The notes under the pieces: generated by a model | The model's database searches: none | What the model was told of the DNA's origin: nothing | The model's input: the letters and a program-made list of their open reading frames with translations, nothing else | Position numbers and translations under genes: made by a program | Source of the DNA: an uncultured Flavobacteriales bacterium | Lineage (GTDB): Bacteria > Bacteroidota > Bacteroidia > Flavobacteriales_D > Crocinitomicaceae | Reading direction: 5' to 3' | Assembly: GCA_937876195.1 (NCBI GenBank) | Contig: CALEIK010000027.1 | Span: forward strand, 62,001-126,000 | Length of the DNA stretch: 64,000 nt | In this document: one piece after another, positions 43,349 to 52,380 of the stretch | Layout of the letters: each line of letters begins with the position of its first letter | How positions within the stretch are numbered: the stretch's first letter is position 1

Positions 43349-44713
43349 ATGGCTAAAGTAAAATCAGCTTTTTTTTGTCAAAATTGTGGGTTTGACACCC
43401 CAAAGTGGCTCGGAAAATGTCCTTCCTGCAATGAATGGAACACATTTGTGGAAGAAATTGTCGAAAAGCAACTTCCGCAGCAGATTGTGGCATTTTCTAA
43501 ATCGGGCAAAGCGGCAAAATCGCAATCGCTACAGTCCATCGAAAAACAAGAGCACCGAAGAACCATTCTAAGTGACAAAGAACTGAACCGTGTTTTAGGA
43601 GGCGGATTGGTGGCAGGATCACTGATCTTATTCGGTGGCGAACCTGGGATTGGTAAATCGACCTTATTGTTGCAACTAGCCGTTACGACGCCAAACTTAA
43701 AAGTACTTTACGTTTCAGGTGAAGAAAGCGATCAACAAATAAAAATGCGTTCCGAACGCATCGGGGTGAAGAATGAAAATTGCTTTATTCTCACCGAAAC
43801 CAATATTGAAAACATTTTTAAACAAGCTGAAGACGTCCAACCACAATTGGTGGTCATTGATTCCATTCAAACCTTGTACTCTTCACAAATTGAGAGTTCT
43901 CCAGGCAGCATTTCACAAGTGCGAGAATGCACCGCACAATTATTGCGTTACGCCAAACTTTCCAATATTCCCGTTTTTCTGATTGGACACATTACCAAAG
44001 AAGGTTCACTCGCGGGACCGAAAGTCCTTGAGCACATGGTCGATGCCGTATTGCAATTTGAAGGAGATAGAAATCACGTCTACCGCTTGCTCCGATCGAT
44101 TAAAAATCGCTTTGGAAGCACGAACGAACTCGGCATTTATGAAATGTTGGGAACGGGATTGCGACAAGTCGAAAATCCTTCAGAAATCTTAATTACCAAC
44201 ACCGACAGTTCGTTGAGTGGAATTTCCATTGGCGCAACACTCGAAGGAATGCGACCCATGCTCATTGAAGTCCAAGCATTGGTGAGCTCTGCGGCTTATG
44301 GAACACCTCAGCGCTCTTCAACGGGCTTTGATGGAAAACGCTTGAACATGTTATTGGCGGTGATGGAAAAACGCTGTGGATTTAAACTCGGCGCAAAAGA
44401 CGTCTTCCTCAACATTGCAGGTGGAATTAAAGTCGACGATCCAGCATTGGATTTGGCAGTTGTCGCTTCTGTACTGTCTTCCAATACGGATTTACCCATT
44501 TCCAATAAAATTTGTCTTTCAGCCGAAGTAGGTTTGTCGGGAGAAGTACGACCCGTAAACAGAATTGACCAGCGCATTTACGAAGCAGAAAAACTGGGCT
44601 TTGAAAAAATCATTATTTCCAAGTACAACAAGGGCATTCACCAAAAGGATTTTAACATTACGCTCGTGCAATGCGGTAAGATGGAAGAAGTCGTGCGGGC
44701 ATTATTTGGATAA
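43349..44713 (+). CDS. radA: DNA repair protein RadA
   Basis: 454 residues. N-terminal C4 zinc finger (Cys10, 13, 24, 27), RecA-like ATPase with Walker A GGEPGIGKSTLLLQL (~95), the RadA-specific KNRFGSTNE motif (~252) and a C-terminal Lon-protease-like domain (CLSAEVGLSGEVRPVNRI). It acts in recombinational DNA repair, remodelling branched DNA. A TATCTTTA -7-like box lies 17 nt before the ATG. Confidence 0.96.
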   Translation: MAKVKSAFFCQNCGFDTPKWLGKCPSCNEWNTFVEEIVEKQLPQQIVAFSKSGKAAKSQSLQSIEKQEHRRTILSDKELNRVLGGGLVAGSLILFGGEPGIGKSTLLLQLAVTTPNLKVLYVSGEESDQQIKMRSERIGVKNENCFILTETNIENIFKQAEDVQPQLVVIDSIQTLYSSQIESSPGSISQVRECTAQLLRYAKLSNIPVFLIGHITKEGSLAGPKVLEHMVDAVLQFEGDRNHVYRLLRSIKNRFGSTNELGIYEMLGTGLRQVENPSEILITNTDSSLSGISIGATLEGMRPMLIEVQALVSSAAYGTPQRSSTGFDGKRLNMLLAVMEKRCGFKLGAKDVFLNIAGGIKVDDPALDLAVVASVLSSNTDLPISNKICLSAEVGLSGEVRPVNRIDQRIYEAEKLGFEKIIISKYNKGIHQKDFNITLVQCGKMEEVVRALFG

Positions 44714-44740
44714 TTGTATATTTAACCTAAACAATTCATT

Positions 44741-45151
44741 ATGAAAGCATTCTTCATTCTCGCCCTTGGTTTTTTGGTGTACGCGTGCGGTTCCGCCCAA
44801 GAAGCAACCCCACTTAAAAACAAAACGGCAGACACTCCCACCGAAGACGGGAAGTACATTATCACCGCGCCCATTGTTCTCAAAAATTTCGTCCTGAAAA
44901 ACGCAAAGGTCTCCGAACATTCTGAATACTACGTGCAACGTTCTGTTCAAGATTACTTCATCAAGTTTTGCGAAGGAAACGTAACTGTTGCCGAACTAGA
45001 AAAGCACCTCAACAAACAAAAAGGCGACATCAAATCCCTCACGCTAGAAATTGAAATCAAAGACGGATTGTGGGACAGCTGCGATCATTCTGAAATGGTT
45101 CAAAGCCGAACAGGACCGTATATAGTAATTTATCGGATTGTGGAGAAATAA
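44741..45151 (+). CDS. Lipoprotein of unknown function
   Basis: 136 residues. Lipobox LVYAC gives a lipid-modified Cys16 followed by Gly-Ser, without the Asp that retains lipoproteins in the inner membrane of E. coli. The mature part has a Lys-rich beta strand section (TAPIVLKNFVLKNAKVSEHSE) and ends with VQSRTGPYIVIYRIVEK. Two Cys residues (CEG..., WDSCDH) could form a disulfide. It follows radA by 27 nt with no promoter space, so it is in one transcript. Family not recognised. Confidence 0.7.
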   Translation: MKAFFILALGFLVYACGSAQEATPLKNKTADTPTEDGKYIITAPIVLKNFVLKNAKVSEHSEYYVQRSVQDYFIKFCEGNVTVAELEKHLNKQKGDIKSLTLEIEIKDGLWDSCDHSEMVQSRTGPYIVIYRIVEK

Positions 45152-45232
45152 AATTAGGCGACGATTTGATAGAGTTGATAATTTTCCATCTTTAGAAGAA
45201 TGACAAGACAGTAGACATAGCAAATAGTATTA

Positions 45233-46807
45233 ATGATATTTACCTATTTCACAAACAGCCAGATCCTGCCCTTAGTATTAAGTGCAATAATTCTAATCGC
45301 AGCAGTAATTACTTTTCATCTTGATAAAAGACGAATAGCATTGGGCTTTTTATTTCTTGGGGCTCTCGGGCTTGGTTTCTTCATTGCTGGGCTGGACAGT
45401 TTCCTAGTTCTGTGGGATGAGCAGTATCACGCACTTGTCGCTAAAAATTTGATGGACAATCCTTTCAAGCCAACGCTTTATGCCAAACCGCTACTAGAGT
45501 ATGATTACCGCAATTGGACGGAAAATCATGTCTGGCTGCACAAACAACCGTTATTTCTTTGGCAAATCGCATTAAGCTTGAAAATGTTTGGCATCAATGA
45601 GCTTGCCGTTCGAGTTCCAAGTATACTTCTGCATGCTATCACAGCACTTATGATATATCGTATAGGTAAAATTTCATATAGTGCTAGGATTGGGTTCTAT
45701 GGAGCGCTATTTTTTTCGGTCGCATACTACCCACTCGAGTTAATTGCAGGAAAATACTCGACAGACCATAATGACATTTCATTCTTATTCTATGTCACAG
45801 CAAGTATTTGGGCTTGGTTTGAATATCAACATTCTAAAAAAACCTATTGGCTAATTTTAATAGGAATCTTTGCCGGAGGCGCAGTCCTCGTAAAATGGTT
45901 GGTCGGTTTGTTGATATACGCGATTTGGGCAATCACTCTAGGCGTTACGGATACGAAAAACTGGTTGAAACTGAAATCCTATTTACCCTTACTGGCTTCC
46001 TTCGCCATTTCATTGCTAGTCTTTGTTCCATGGCAACTTTACATCTTATACAAGTATCCCGCTGAAGCTACGTATGAATTTCAATTAAACACCCAACACT
46101 TTTTTCAAGTAATAGAAAATCACGGAGGAGACTTTTGGTTTCATTTCAATGCCTTAAGAGACATTTATGGTGCTGGCAACGCGATCCCATTTTTACTATT
46201 GATTGGCCTTTTCTTGTATCTTAAAAAGACAACTGCTAAAACCTACCGTGTCGCAATTATAGCTACAATTATAATTACTTATGGTTTCTACACAATGGCG
46301 GCAACCAAAATGACTTCCTTCTGTATTATTGTATCTCCGTTTGGGTTTCTTGCGCTGGGTGCTCTCACGGACTCATCTATAAACTTGCTAAAATCGAAAA
46401 CAAAATCGAAAAAATTCGAGATTACCTTCAGATCCATTGCCGTAGTTGTTCTTTGTTTTTTTCTTCTCAATTTAACTAAGATTCAGAATTACCATACCGA
46501 CTGGAAACCAAAGGACAACCGGAATAGAAATGCCGACCTCCAACAAATGGCAGTTATTAAGAAGCTTTCGGATACGCTGAAAGGTGACAATTATGCTGTC
46601 TTTAACGCAAACCAGCGATTATACGGACATATTGCTACAATGTTCTATACTGACCATATCGCCTATGACTTTGTTCCCAACCTAGAACAAATTGAAAAAA
46701 TTAAAATACAGTCATACAAAATAGCCATCATCGACAACGACAGTTTACCAGACTATATCCGCAACGATAGTGACATTGTCAAAATTAAGCTCCTATCCAC
46801 TGATTAA
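45233..46807 (+). CDS. ArnT/PMT-like glycosyltransferase (GT39 family), multi-TM
   Basis: 524 residues with about 10-12 transmembrane segments. The periplasmic loop after the first helices holds VLWDEQYHALVAKNLM, with the Asp-Glu pair used by ArnT/PMT-type GT-C glycosyltransferases to bind polyprenyl-phosphate sugar and metal. A soluble C-terminal tail of ~100 residues follows. It probably transfers a sugar from a polyprenyl-P donor to lipid A, a glycan or a protein outside the membrane; acceptor unknown. Its last 4 nt overlap the end of the convergent CocE-type gene. Confidence 0.82.
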   Translation: MIFTYFTNSQILPLVLSAIILIAAVITFHLDKRRIALGFLFLGALGLGFFIAGLDSFLVLWDEQYHALVAKNLMDNPFKPTLYAKPLLEYDYRNWTENHVWLHKQPLFLWQIALSLKMFGINELAVRVPSILLHAITALMIYRIGKISYSARIGFYGALFFSVAYYPLELIAGKYSTDHNDISFLFYVTASIWAWFEYQHSKKTYWLILIGIFAGGAVLVKWLVGLLIYAIWAITLGVTDTKNWLKLKSYLPLLASFAISLLVFVPWQLYILYKYPAEATYEFQLNTQHFFQVIENHGGDFWFHFNALRDIYGAGNAIPFLLLIGLFLYLKKTTAKTYRVAIIATIIITYGFYTMAATKMTSFCIIVSPFGFLALGALTDSSINLLKSKTKSKKFEITFRSIAVVVLCFFLLNLTKIQNYHTDWKPKDNRNRNADLQQMAVIKKLSDTLKGDNYAVFNANQRLYGHIATMFYTDHIAYDFVPNLEQIEKIKIQSYKIAIIDNDSLPDYIRNDSDIVKIKLLSTD

Positions 46808-48552
46808 TCAAAAACAATCGGTAACGAAATAAACGAGAGGTGCGCCTTATCGTGATGAATGCTTAAGGTCGGAGTTCCTCTTTCGGGAATCTTGTCAAAC
46901 GTACTTTTGTCCGCTCCCGCAATGGCAATACGGATAGAATGTCCCTTCTTGATCAAAACCGAAGTTGGCCACAATTTAAACGACACCTGTGTTACTTCAT
47001 CCTGCACCATCAGCATCGCGTATTCCTCATTGAATGAATGCAAATTAAAGCTGTCATTGTTCTGTGGGAGTTCTTTTCGGTGAATCAGACGCAATCCTCC
47101 CTCGGTGATGTACGTGCTGTTTCCTTTTTCATCAACATCTTCCAGGTACACCAACACAGCTCCGTCCGTATGTGTAGAGGACATCTGCAGATGCACTACT
47201 GGGGTTCCAGTTATTTGAATGTCTTCCTCAGCAGGTTGAGATGTGTACACCTGCATTCTGTCGTCCATCTCATTTCGATCATTTAGGTCAATCACGGGAC
47301 CTCCCATTTGAGTCGTCCAACGATTTTTTTTGCTGGTATATACCCCAAAGTCTACTTTGTATGTGTCCGCTGTACATTCTTCCGGCGGTAATGCTGTGCT
47401 CAACCCTCCTTTGTCTTGCAAATAATAATTGGTTTCAACCGTTCCAGAAATTGGCCATTCATTTGAATGCTTGAATTTCTCTTCGCTCAGGTTGAAATAG
47501 GAGATCAACGGCCATTCGTCGACTCCTTTATCGATCCCTTTTACGTAATGATCGAAAAAATCCAGTTGCATTTTATTCTGTACAGCAACCATTGGATTTG
47601 GGTACATCAAGCTATCACCAACAACAAATGGACTTGCATTGCTCCACCCTCCGTGTGATGTTGCCATGAGTACCACTTTTTGTGGATTGCTGAAGTGTTC
47701 CAAGCGTTGAATAGTTCCTTCTGCGGTTCCTGCATCCATCCAACTGGCGAGGATGAACATTGGAACGTTGGACGCTTCAATTTCTTTTTCCCAATGAACG
47801 ACAGAACATTCTTCATAGGTGAACTCCCCAGTTCCTGAATTTCTAAATTCCGCGTTCTTGGTAAACTTATAAACATCTGGATTGTTCCTGTGTTCCAACA
47901 GCGCAGGTTTCAACGAATCTTCTATCACTGGATTGATGGAGCTGCCCAATAAGATTTTCCTGTTGCGGTCTAAATATTTGACGTATTTGCCCCATTTCTT
48001 AATGAACGAACTGGCCAATAAACCATAAGGTCGTGCTGGACTTCTGTACACATCAAAATCCGACCATCCTGGAATCACAGCTTTGAGTGATGGGTGATTC
48101 GTCGCGCAGAGCAATTCCGCCGTTGTGCCTGTATACGAGGTTCCATAAGACCCTACCCTGCCATTCGACCAAGGTTGAGCCACCACCCAATCCAAAACAT
48201 GCTTTGCATCCATTACCTCAACGGGAGAATATTCAGACAATCGAGTGCCGAAGGAAGCTCCCGAACCACGCGTGTCAACAATTACAATGACATATCCATT
48301 TTCACTGAAATAGTTGTTAAGTCCGTACAATTTAGAGGAAGCCTCTTGTTGATTTTTAGGGATGGAAGATCGCCAATAGCGTTCAAACTGAATCAACACG
48401 GGCAATTCCCCCTCCACGTATCCTTCAGGTAGATACACGTCCACAGCAAGTTGCACACCATCTTCCATCTTTACAAAGTATGAATTCAGCGATTGTGCCA
48501 ATACAGATTGTTGAATAATGAGCAACAGGAAGATAAGCAGTAAGTATTTCAT
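46804..48552 (-). CDS. CocE/NonD-family hydrolase (X-Pro dipeptidyl-peptidase-like), secreted
   Basis: 582 residues from the ATG at 48552 (the frame is open to 48588). Signal peptide MKYLLLIFLLLIIQQSVLAQ. Ser nucleophile in GSYGTSYTGTTAE, Asp in ASWMDAGTAEGTI and His in MATSHGGWSN form the alpha/beta-hydrolase triad; the C-terminal ~220 residues are the jelly-roll of PepX/CocE hydrolases (YYLQDKGGLSTALPPEE ...). Typical substrates are Xaa-Pro peptides, cocaine-like esters or beta-lactam side chains. Function in the periplasm or outside the cell. The exact substrate cannot be inferred. Confidence 0.88.
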   Translation of the reverse strand: MKYLLLIFLLLIIQQSVLAQSLNSYFVKMEDGVQLAVDVYLPEGYVEGELPVLIQFERYWRSSIPKNQQEASSKLYGLNNYFSENGYVIVIVDTRGSGASFGTRLSEYSPVEVMDAKHVLDWVVAQPWSNGRVGSYGTSYTGTTAELLCATNHPSLKAVIPGWSDFDVYRSPARPYGLLASSFIKKWGKYVKYLDRNRKILLGSSINPVIEDSLKPALLEHRNNPDVYKFTKNAEFRNSGTGEFTYEECSVVHWEKEIEASNVPMFILASWMDAGTAEGTIQRLEHFSNPQKVVLMATSHGGWSNASPFVVGDSLMYPNPMVAVQNKMQLDFFDHYVKGIDKGVDEWPLISYFNLSEEKFKHSNEWPISGTVETNYYLQDKGGLSTALPPEECTADTYKVDFGVYTSKKNRWTTQMGGPVIDLNDRNEMDDRMQVYTSQPAEEDIQITGTPVVHLQMSSTHTDGAVLVYLEDVDEKGNSTYITEGGLRLIHRKELPQNNDSFNLHSFNEEYAMLMVQDEVTQVSFKLWPTSVLIKKGHSIRIAIAGADKSTFDKIPERGTPTLSIHHDKAHLSFISLPIVFD

Positions 48553-48696
48553 TTTAGTAGATTCTACTGCCATAACGGCAAGTGGCAAATTATATTACAC
48601 ATGAACTTCTTTCAAACATCCTCACATCCTCAACAGTAGATTAGAATGCGCAGTTGTTAAATAAGGCGTTTGGCTTGATTTGTGAACATTTTATAA

Positions 48697-49500
48697 CTAA
48701 GCCCCCAATCCCCCATAAAAATAGCTCACGCCCAACAACAGGATAGCACCATCAATCCAACCAGCACAGTAAAAGTCTGAACGGTCTTCGTTCATACGCA
48801 CAACTAAGTAAATTTGGATGAATACGGCAAAGTAAAAGATGGGATTGGTGAGTAAGCTCTCTTGATTCCACACCATGATGGCTCCAAAAAGCAGCAACAA
48901 AAACGCGCCCATCGTCTTTGCACCGTTTATTCCAAGGACCTGTGGAATTGTGCGCTGGGACGGTTTATCGTGCTTTAGATCACGAATATCGAAGGGAATG
49001 GTCACAGCCAATACGTAGATGTAATGTGCAATAATTAGCCACCACGGTGCTTCCTTTTGTTCGTTAATCAACGGAAAAGCAATGAGTACCACCGTCCATG
49101 TAAACGCGATTAAATGGATTTTCAGATAGGGGATCTCACGGGCATTTCGATTGCCAATCCGAAGTACATACAGAATGGCGACAACTACAGTAATTCCTAA
49201 TAAAACGTAAGATGTTGAACTGTTGATGAGCTCTATAAACAGAATAACTGATGCAAGAAGGGAGAGGACGATAAACGCGTAGATCACACGTGTGTTTCTT
49301 TTGACCCATGCCAACCAAGGGTTGGTTCCAAGGACTTGTGCTTTTACCAAACGTTGACCGTTGTAGACAATTAACGTGGAAAAGAAGGCAAACAATCCAT
49401 AAAGCAACCAGTCTTCACATCCAAAAGTGAACGCAACCCCACCCGACAGTACAGCCGTGGAAGTTGCAACAACGCTATTGGCGTAAATAAAATATGTCAC
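48697..49500 (-). CDS. UbiA-prenyltransferase-like membrane protein
   Basis: 267 residues starting with GTG at 49500 (no ATG nearby; the GT9 stop is 21 nt upstream). Eight or so hydrophobic helices. The second Asp-rich motif FDIRDLKHDKPSQRTIPQVLG (~170) is typical of UbiA-type prenyltransferases, but the first one is replaced by LIVYNGQRLVKAQ (~43) and lacks the NDxxDxxxD aspartates. Bacteroidetes have many such paralogues of unknown substrate, so a different reaction or non-enzymatic role is possible. Last gene of the tatA operon. Confidence 0.72.
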   Translation of the reverse strand: MTYFIYANSVVATSTAVLSGGVAFTFGCEDWLLYGLFAFFSTLIVYNGQRLVKAQVLGTNPWLAWVKRNTRVIYAFIVLSLLASVILFIELINSSTSYVLLGITVVVAILYVLRIGNRNAREIPYLKIHLIAFTWTVVLIAFPLINEQKEAPWWLIIAHYIYVLAVTIPFDIRDLKHDKPSQRTIPQVLGINGAKTMGAFLLLLFGAIMVWNQESLLTNPIFYFAVFIQIYLVVRMNEDRSDFYCAGWIDGAILLLGVSYFYGGLGA

Positions 49501-49521
49501 CCACCTTTCGATGGAAAAAAG

Positions 49522-50517
49522 TTACTTAATTTTTTTGAGAACAGCATCAACGGTGATGTCTTTTATACACGAACATTCTTTTTTTTGTGCGCATGCGGGA
49601 CATTTTTCATCAAATACCAAGGTAGAAACCTTCGTGCCAAGTGCTTTCCAACGCCCAGGATGAATCGGTCGTTTTGGTGAAAATAATCCGATGGTGTTTA
49701 CGCCGTAATATCCTGCAATGTGCAGCGGTCCAGTTGAACAAGCTACTAGATTTGTCGCTTGTGAAATCAACACCATAAGCTGTTCTAATGTCAATTGACC
49801 TGTACTGTCTACCATGTTCTTATCGGCTGGAATCTGAGCTCTAAATTGTGCTCCTTCGTCTTCGGTTCCTGTAAAAACAACTGTTTGTCCCTTGTCTGCA
49901 ATAGCTTTCGCGAGTTCCATGTATTTTTCAAGTGGCCACTCTTTCGCACTTCCTTGTGATTTTGGATGTAAAATCGTGTAGTTCTTCAGCTTGGTAAAGG
50001 CTGGTGGTAATGATTCCTCTGGTACCTTTAAAAATGAGGTGTACTGAATGATGCCCTCCAACGACGGTAAATCCTTAATTCCAAAGGGTTTTAACAATTC
50101 AAAATTCAATTGAGCTTCATGAAAATCCGATCGCTTTCTGGTGAAATTCAATCGGTGCGTGCACGTCAACAAGTGATATGCACGGTGTGAGGTTCCGATG
50201 CGCATGGGAATTCGTACTTTTTTCGCTAATGCAGCAATCTCTTTATTTGGAAATACGTGGATAATGACATCAGCGTCCATTGCTCTAAAAGCTTGGGCAC
50301 GTTCCGTTTTCGGCGCGTTCAGTAAGTCATCCCAATTGATGAATTTATCCACTTTCTCGTACGATTCAACGATAGCACGTGTGTAGCCACGACCTAAAAA
50401 CACAATTTCCACGGTTGGAAACTGTTCTTTCAACCATGCACACATCGGCAACGAAAGCATCACGTCTCCTATGCTATCCGTACGACTAATAATTACCCTT
50501 TTCCCCTCTAAATTCAT
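49522..50517 (-). CDS. Glycosyltransferase family 9 (heptosyltransferase-like)
   Basis: 331 residues. GT9 features: N-terminal RTDSIGDVMLSLPM, and a C-terminal donor domain with ILHPKSQGSAKEWPLEKYMELAKAI, VFTGTEDEGAQF and ACSTGPLHIAGYYGVNTIGLFSPKRPIHPGRW. A Cys-rich tail (KCPACAQKKECSC) is also common in the group. It most likely adds a heptose or related sugar to the lipopolysaccharide core. The start overlaps the stop of the GT2 gene upstream (ATGA). Confidence 0.9.
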   Translation of the reverse strand: MNLEGKRVIISRTDSIGDVMLSLPMCAWLKEQFPTVEIVFLGRGYTRAIVESYEKVDKFINWDDLLNAPKTERAQAFRAMDADVIIHVFPNKEIAALAKKVRIPMRIGTSHRAYHLLTCTHRLNFTRKRSDFHEAQLNFELLKPFGIKDLPSLEGIIQYTSFLKVPEESLPPAFTKLKNYTILHPKSQGSAKEWPLEKYMELAKAIADKGQTVVFTGTEDEGAQFRAQIPADKNMVDSTGQLTLEQLMVLISQATNLVACSTGPLHIAGYYGVNTIGLFSPKRPIHPGRWKALGTKVSTLVFDEKCPACAQKKECSCIKDITVDAVLKKIK

Positions 50518-51269
50518 AGTGCTTCTTGCGTAATTCTTCTTAATTCCTTGTATTTAAACACATTCGACTGACAACTAATTTGCGCGATTTTAAATCCCAT
50601 TTTGCCGTCTAAAAACCCCATCTGTAAGATGTACATTTTCACAAAACGCATCAAGCCGCTAAGGTAAGGTTTAAAGATAGACGCTCGGTCGCCTGCCTCG
50701 AACATTTTTTGCGCAGTTAGCTTTGAATACCTGTCTGCACGCTCTCTGTGTTCCTTGTAGGAATAGTAGGAGTAATGTTCTAAATGTCCATTCAGCTGTT
50801 TTACAGGTATTGAGGCTGGAAACACCAACACTTCGTGCACATATTCGCCGCTCCAGTAACAATCCTTCTTTGGAAACAGTCGCACTTTAACGTCTGGGTA
50901 CCACCCCGAATGTTTGATCCATTTACCGCAATAATTGGTAAGTCGGTTCACGCTGTAAATTTCTGGCTCATTGAGGTGCTTCAACCCTAAAATTTCCTCT
51001 TTCAACGTTGAATCCACTGCTTCATCAGCATCCATGGACAAAATGTAGTCGTACTGAGCAAGGCTGTTCAAATAATTCTTTGCTGAGGTGTATCCTTCCC
51101 ATTTGCGTTGTTCAAAGCGCACATTAAAGTTTTTGCAAATGCTTGGCGTATTGTCTGTGGAAAATGCATCCAACACGATAATCTCGTCTGCAACTTCCTG
51201 CACAGAGCGAATACATCGCTCAATGTTTCTTTCTTCATTCAACGTTATGATGGTGACGGAAATTTTCAT
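50514..51269 (-). CDS. Glycosyltransferase family 2 (LPS-core, WaaE/KdtX-like)
   Basis: 251 residues, GT-A fold. N-terminal VTIITLNEERNIERCIRSVQ, the DXD-type motif SMDADEAVD (~80) and the conserved WIKHSGWYPDVKVRLFPKKDCYW segment are those of the WaaE/KdtX group of lipid A-core transferases. It likely adds a hexose to the LPS core. The ATG overlaps the stop of the DUF4837 gene (ATGA) and its own stop overlaps the GT9 start, so the three are translationally coupled. Confidence 0.9.
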   Translation of the reverse strand: MKISVTIITLNEERNIERCIRSVQEVADEIIVLDAFSTDNTPSICKNFNVRFEQRKWEGYTSAKNYLNSLAQYDYILSMDADEAVDSTLKEEILGLKHLNEPEIYSVNRLTNYCGKWIKHSGWYPDVKVRLFPKKDCYWSGEYVHEVLVFPASIPVKQLNGHLEHYSYYSYKEHRERADRYSKLTAQKMFEAGDRASIFKPYLSGLMRFVKMYILQMGFLDGKMGFKIAQISCQSNVFKYKELRRITQEAL

Positions 51270-52339
51270 TCTACAATCTCAACACTTCTTAAAATAGCTT
51301 GAACTTCTCGCAATGGATGCGTCCAGCTCGTTGTTGGAGGAGCATCGACATATCCACTCACACAAACGAGTTTTTTTGTATGTTCATTTATAAAATGAAA
51401 GGCCCAGAAAGCACCTCCAGTAGAATGCTTGGGAAGCCCGGTAAACATAAACATACCGCGCATCTCATAGCCCTTAAGTTTTCCGCTTTCGTTGGTAATC
51501 ACATTTCCTTCTGGGTAAACAAAATCTGAATATTGCGTTCCCATGTACATCCCTTCCACTTCATAGGGAACGTTGTATTTGAGCATTGTATCTCGGTCCT
51601 GCAAAAGACGTTTCAATTCAAACTGAGAAGAATCCGCGTAATCATATTGATAAATCATTAATCCTGAAAAGATATCTCCAGCATCTTGAGTTCCTGTTCC
51701 AACAAACTCAAGTGGGCGGGAAGCTGGAGGAAATTCAATGCGGTAAAAGTTTGTGCGTTTGGTGACAATCTTGGCGTTCGACGGAAGTACCATGTCGCAC
51801 CCAAAGTTTTCGTTGATTTGATCGCGAATACGTTGATTTTTGACTTTGGCAAAATTATTTATCAATCGTTTCCATTCTATTCTATCAAACTCCTTATGCA
51901 CCTCAGACAAGCCAAGTTTGCACGTTTCCAGCAATTGATTGAAGTCCTTAGCTGTAACGTCAATCACCAATTGATCCTTGGCCCATACATCCTTTCGTTT
52001 AACTATTGTACCATGGTCGCCCTTATGTGCGGGGTCAACATTTAAAAACAACGTGTTACGGTAACGTTTAACTCCTTGCGTAAAATGGTTTGGTGTTTTG
52101 TGCGTCAACTGAAAGGTGGCAACATCCGGTAAATATGGCAAAATCCACTGTGTTAGGTTTGAATCCAAAACCTGTTGAATGGGAGAGTCCCAGACACCTT
52201 GTTCACACACCACTAAAATTTCTCCAACTTTCCCAGTAACACTCAATCCAGTATTCATTGATCTGGATGAATTTGACTCGCATCCTGCCAATAAAAGCAC
52301 TGCGGAAAACATCACTATGGTAAAATTTTTCATTTTCAT
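51266..52339 (-). CDS. DUF4837 lipoprotein
   Basis: 357 residues from the ATG at 52339 (an ATG at 52333 is equally possible; the frame is open to 52378). Lipobox LLLAGC, then CESNSSRSMNTG. The DUF4837 domain follows (TGKVGEILVVCEQGVWDSPIQQV... and FYRIEFPPASRPLEFVGTGTQ..., ending AFHFINEHTKKLVCVSGYVDAP). It is a Bacteroidetes periplasmic lipoprotein family without known function, here between a lytic transglycosylase and LPS-core glycosyltransferases. Confidence 0.87.
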   Translation of the reverse strand: MKMKNFTIVMFSAVLLLAGCESNSSRSMNTGLSVTGKVGEILVVCEQGVWDSPIQQVLDSNLTQWILPYLPDVATFQLTHKTPNHFTQGVKRYRNTLFLNVDPAHKGDHGTIVKRKDVWAKDQLVIDVTAKDFNQLLETCKLGLSEVHKEFDRIEWKRLINNFAKVKNQRIRDQINENFGCDMVLPSNAKIVTKRTNFYRIEFPPASRPLEFVGTGTQDAGDIFSGLMIYQYDYADSSQFELKRLLQDRDTMLKYNVPYEVEGMYMGTQYSDFVYPEGNVITNESGKLKGYEMRGMFMFTGLPKHSTGGAFWAFHFINEHTKKLVCVSGYVDAPPTTSWTHPLREVQAILRSVEIVE

Positions 52340-52380
52340 ACTTTTTAGTTTATGGAAAGGTGTACAAAAATCGAGCAATT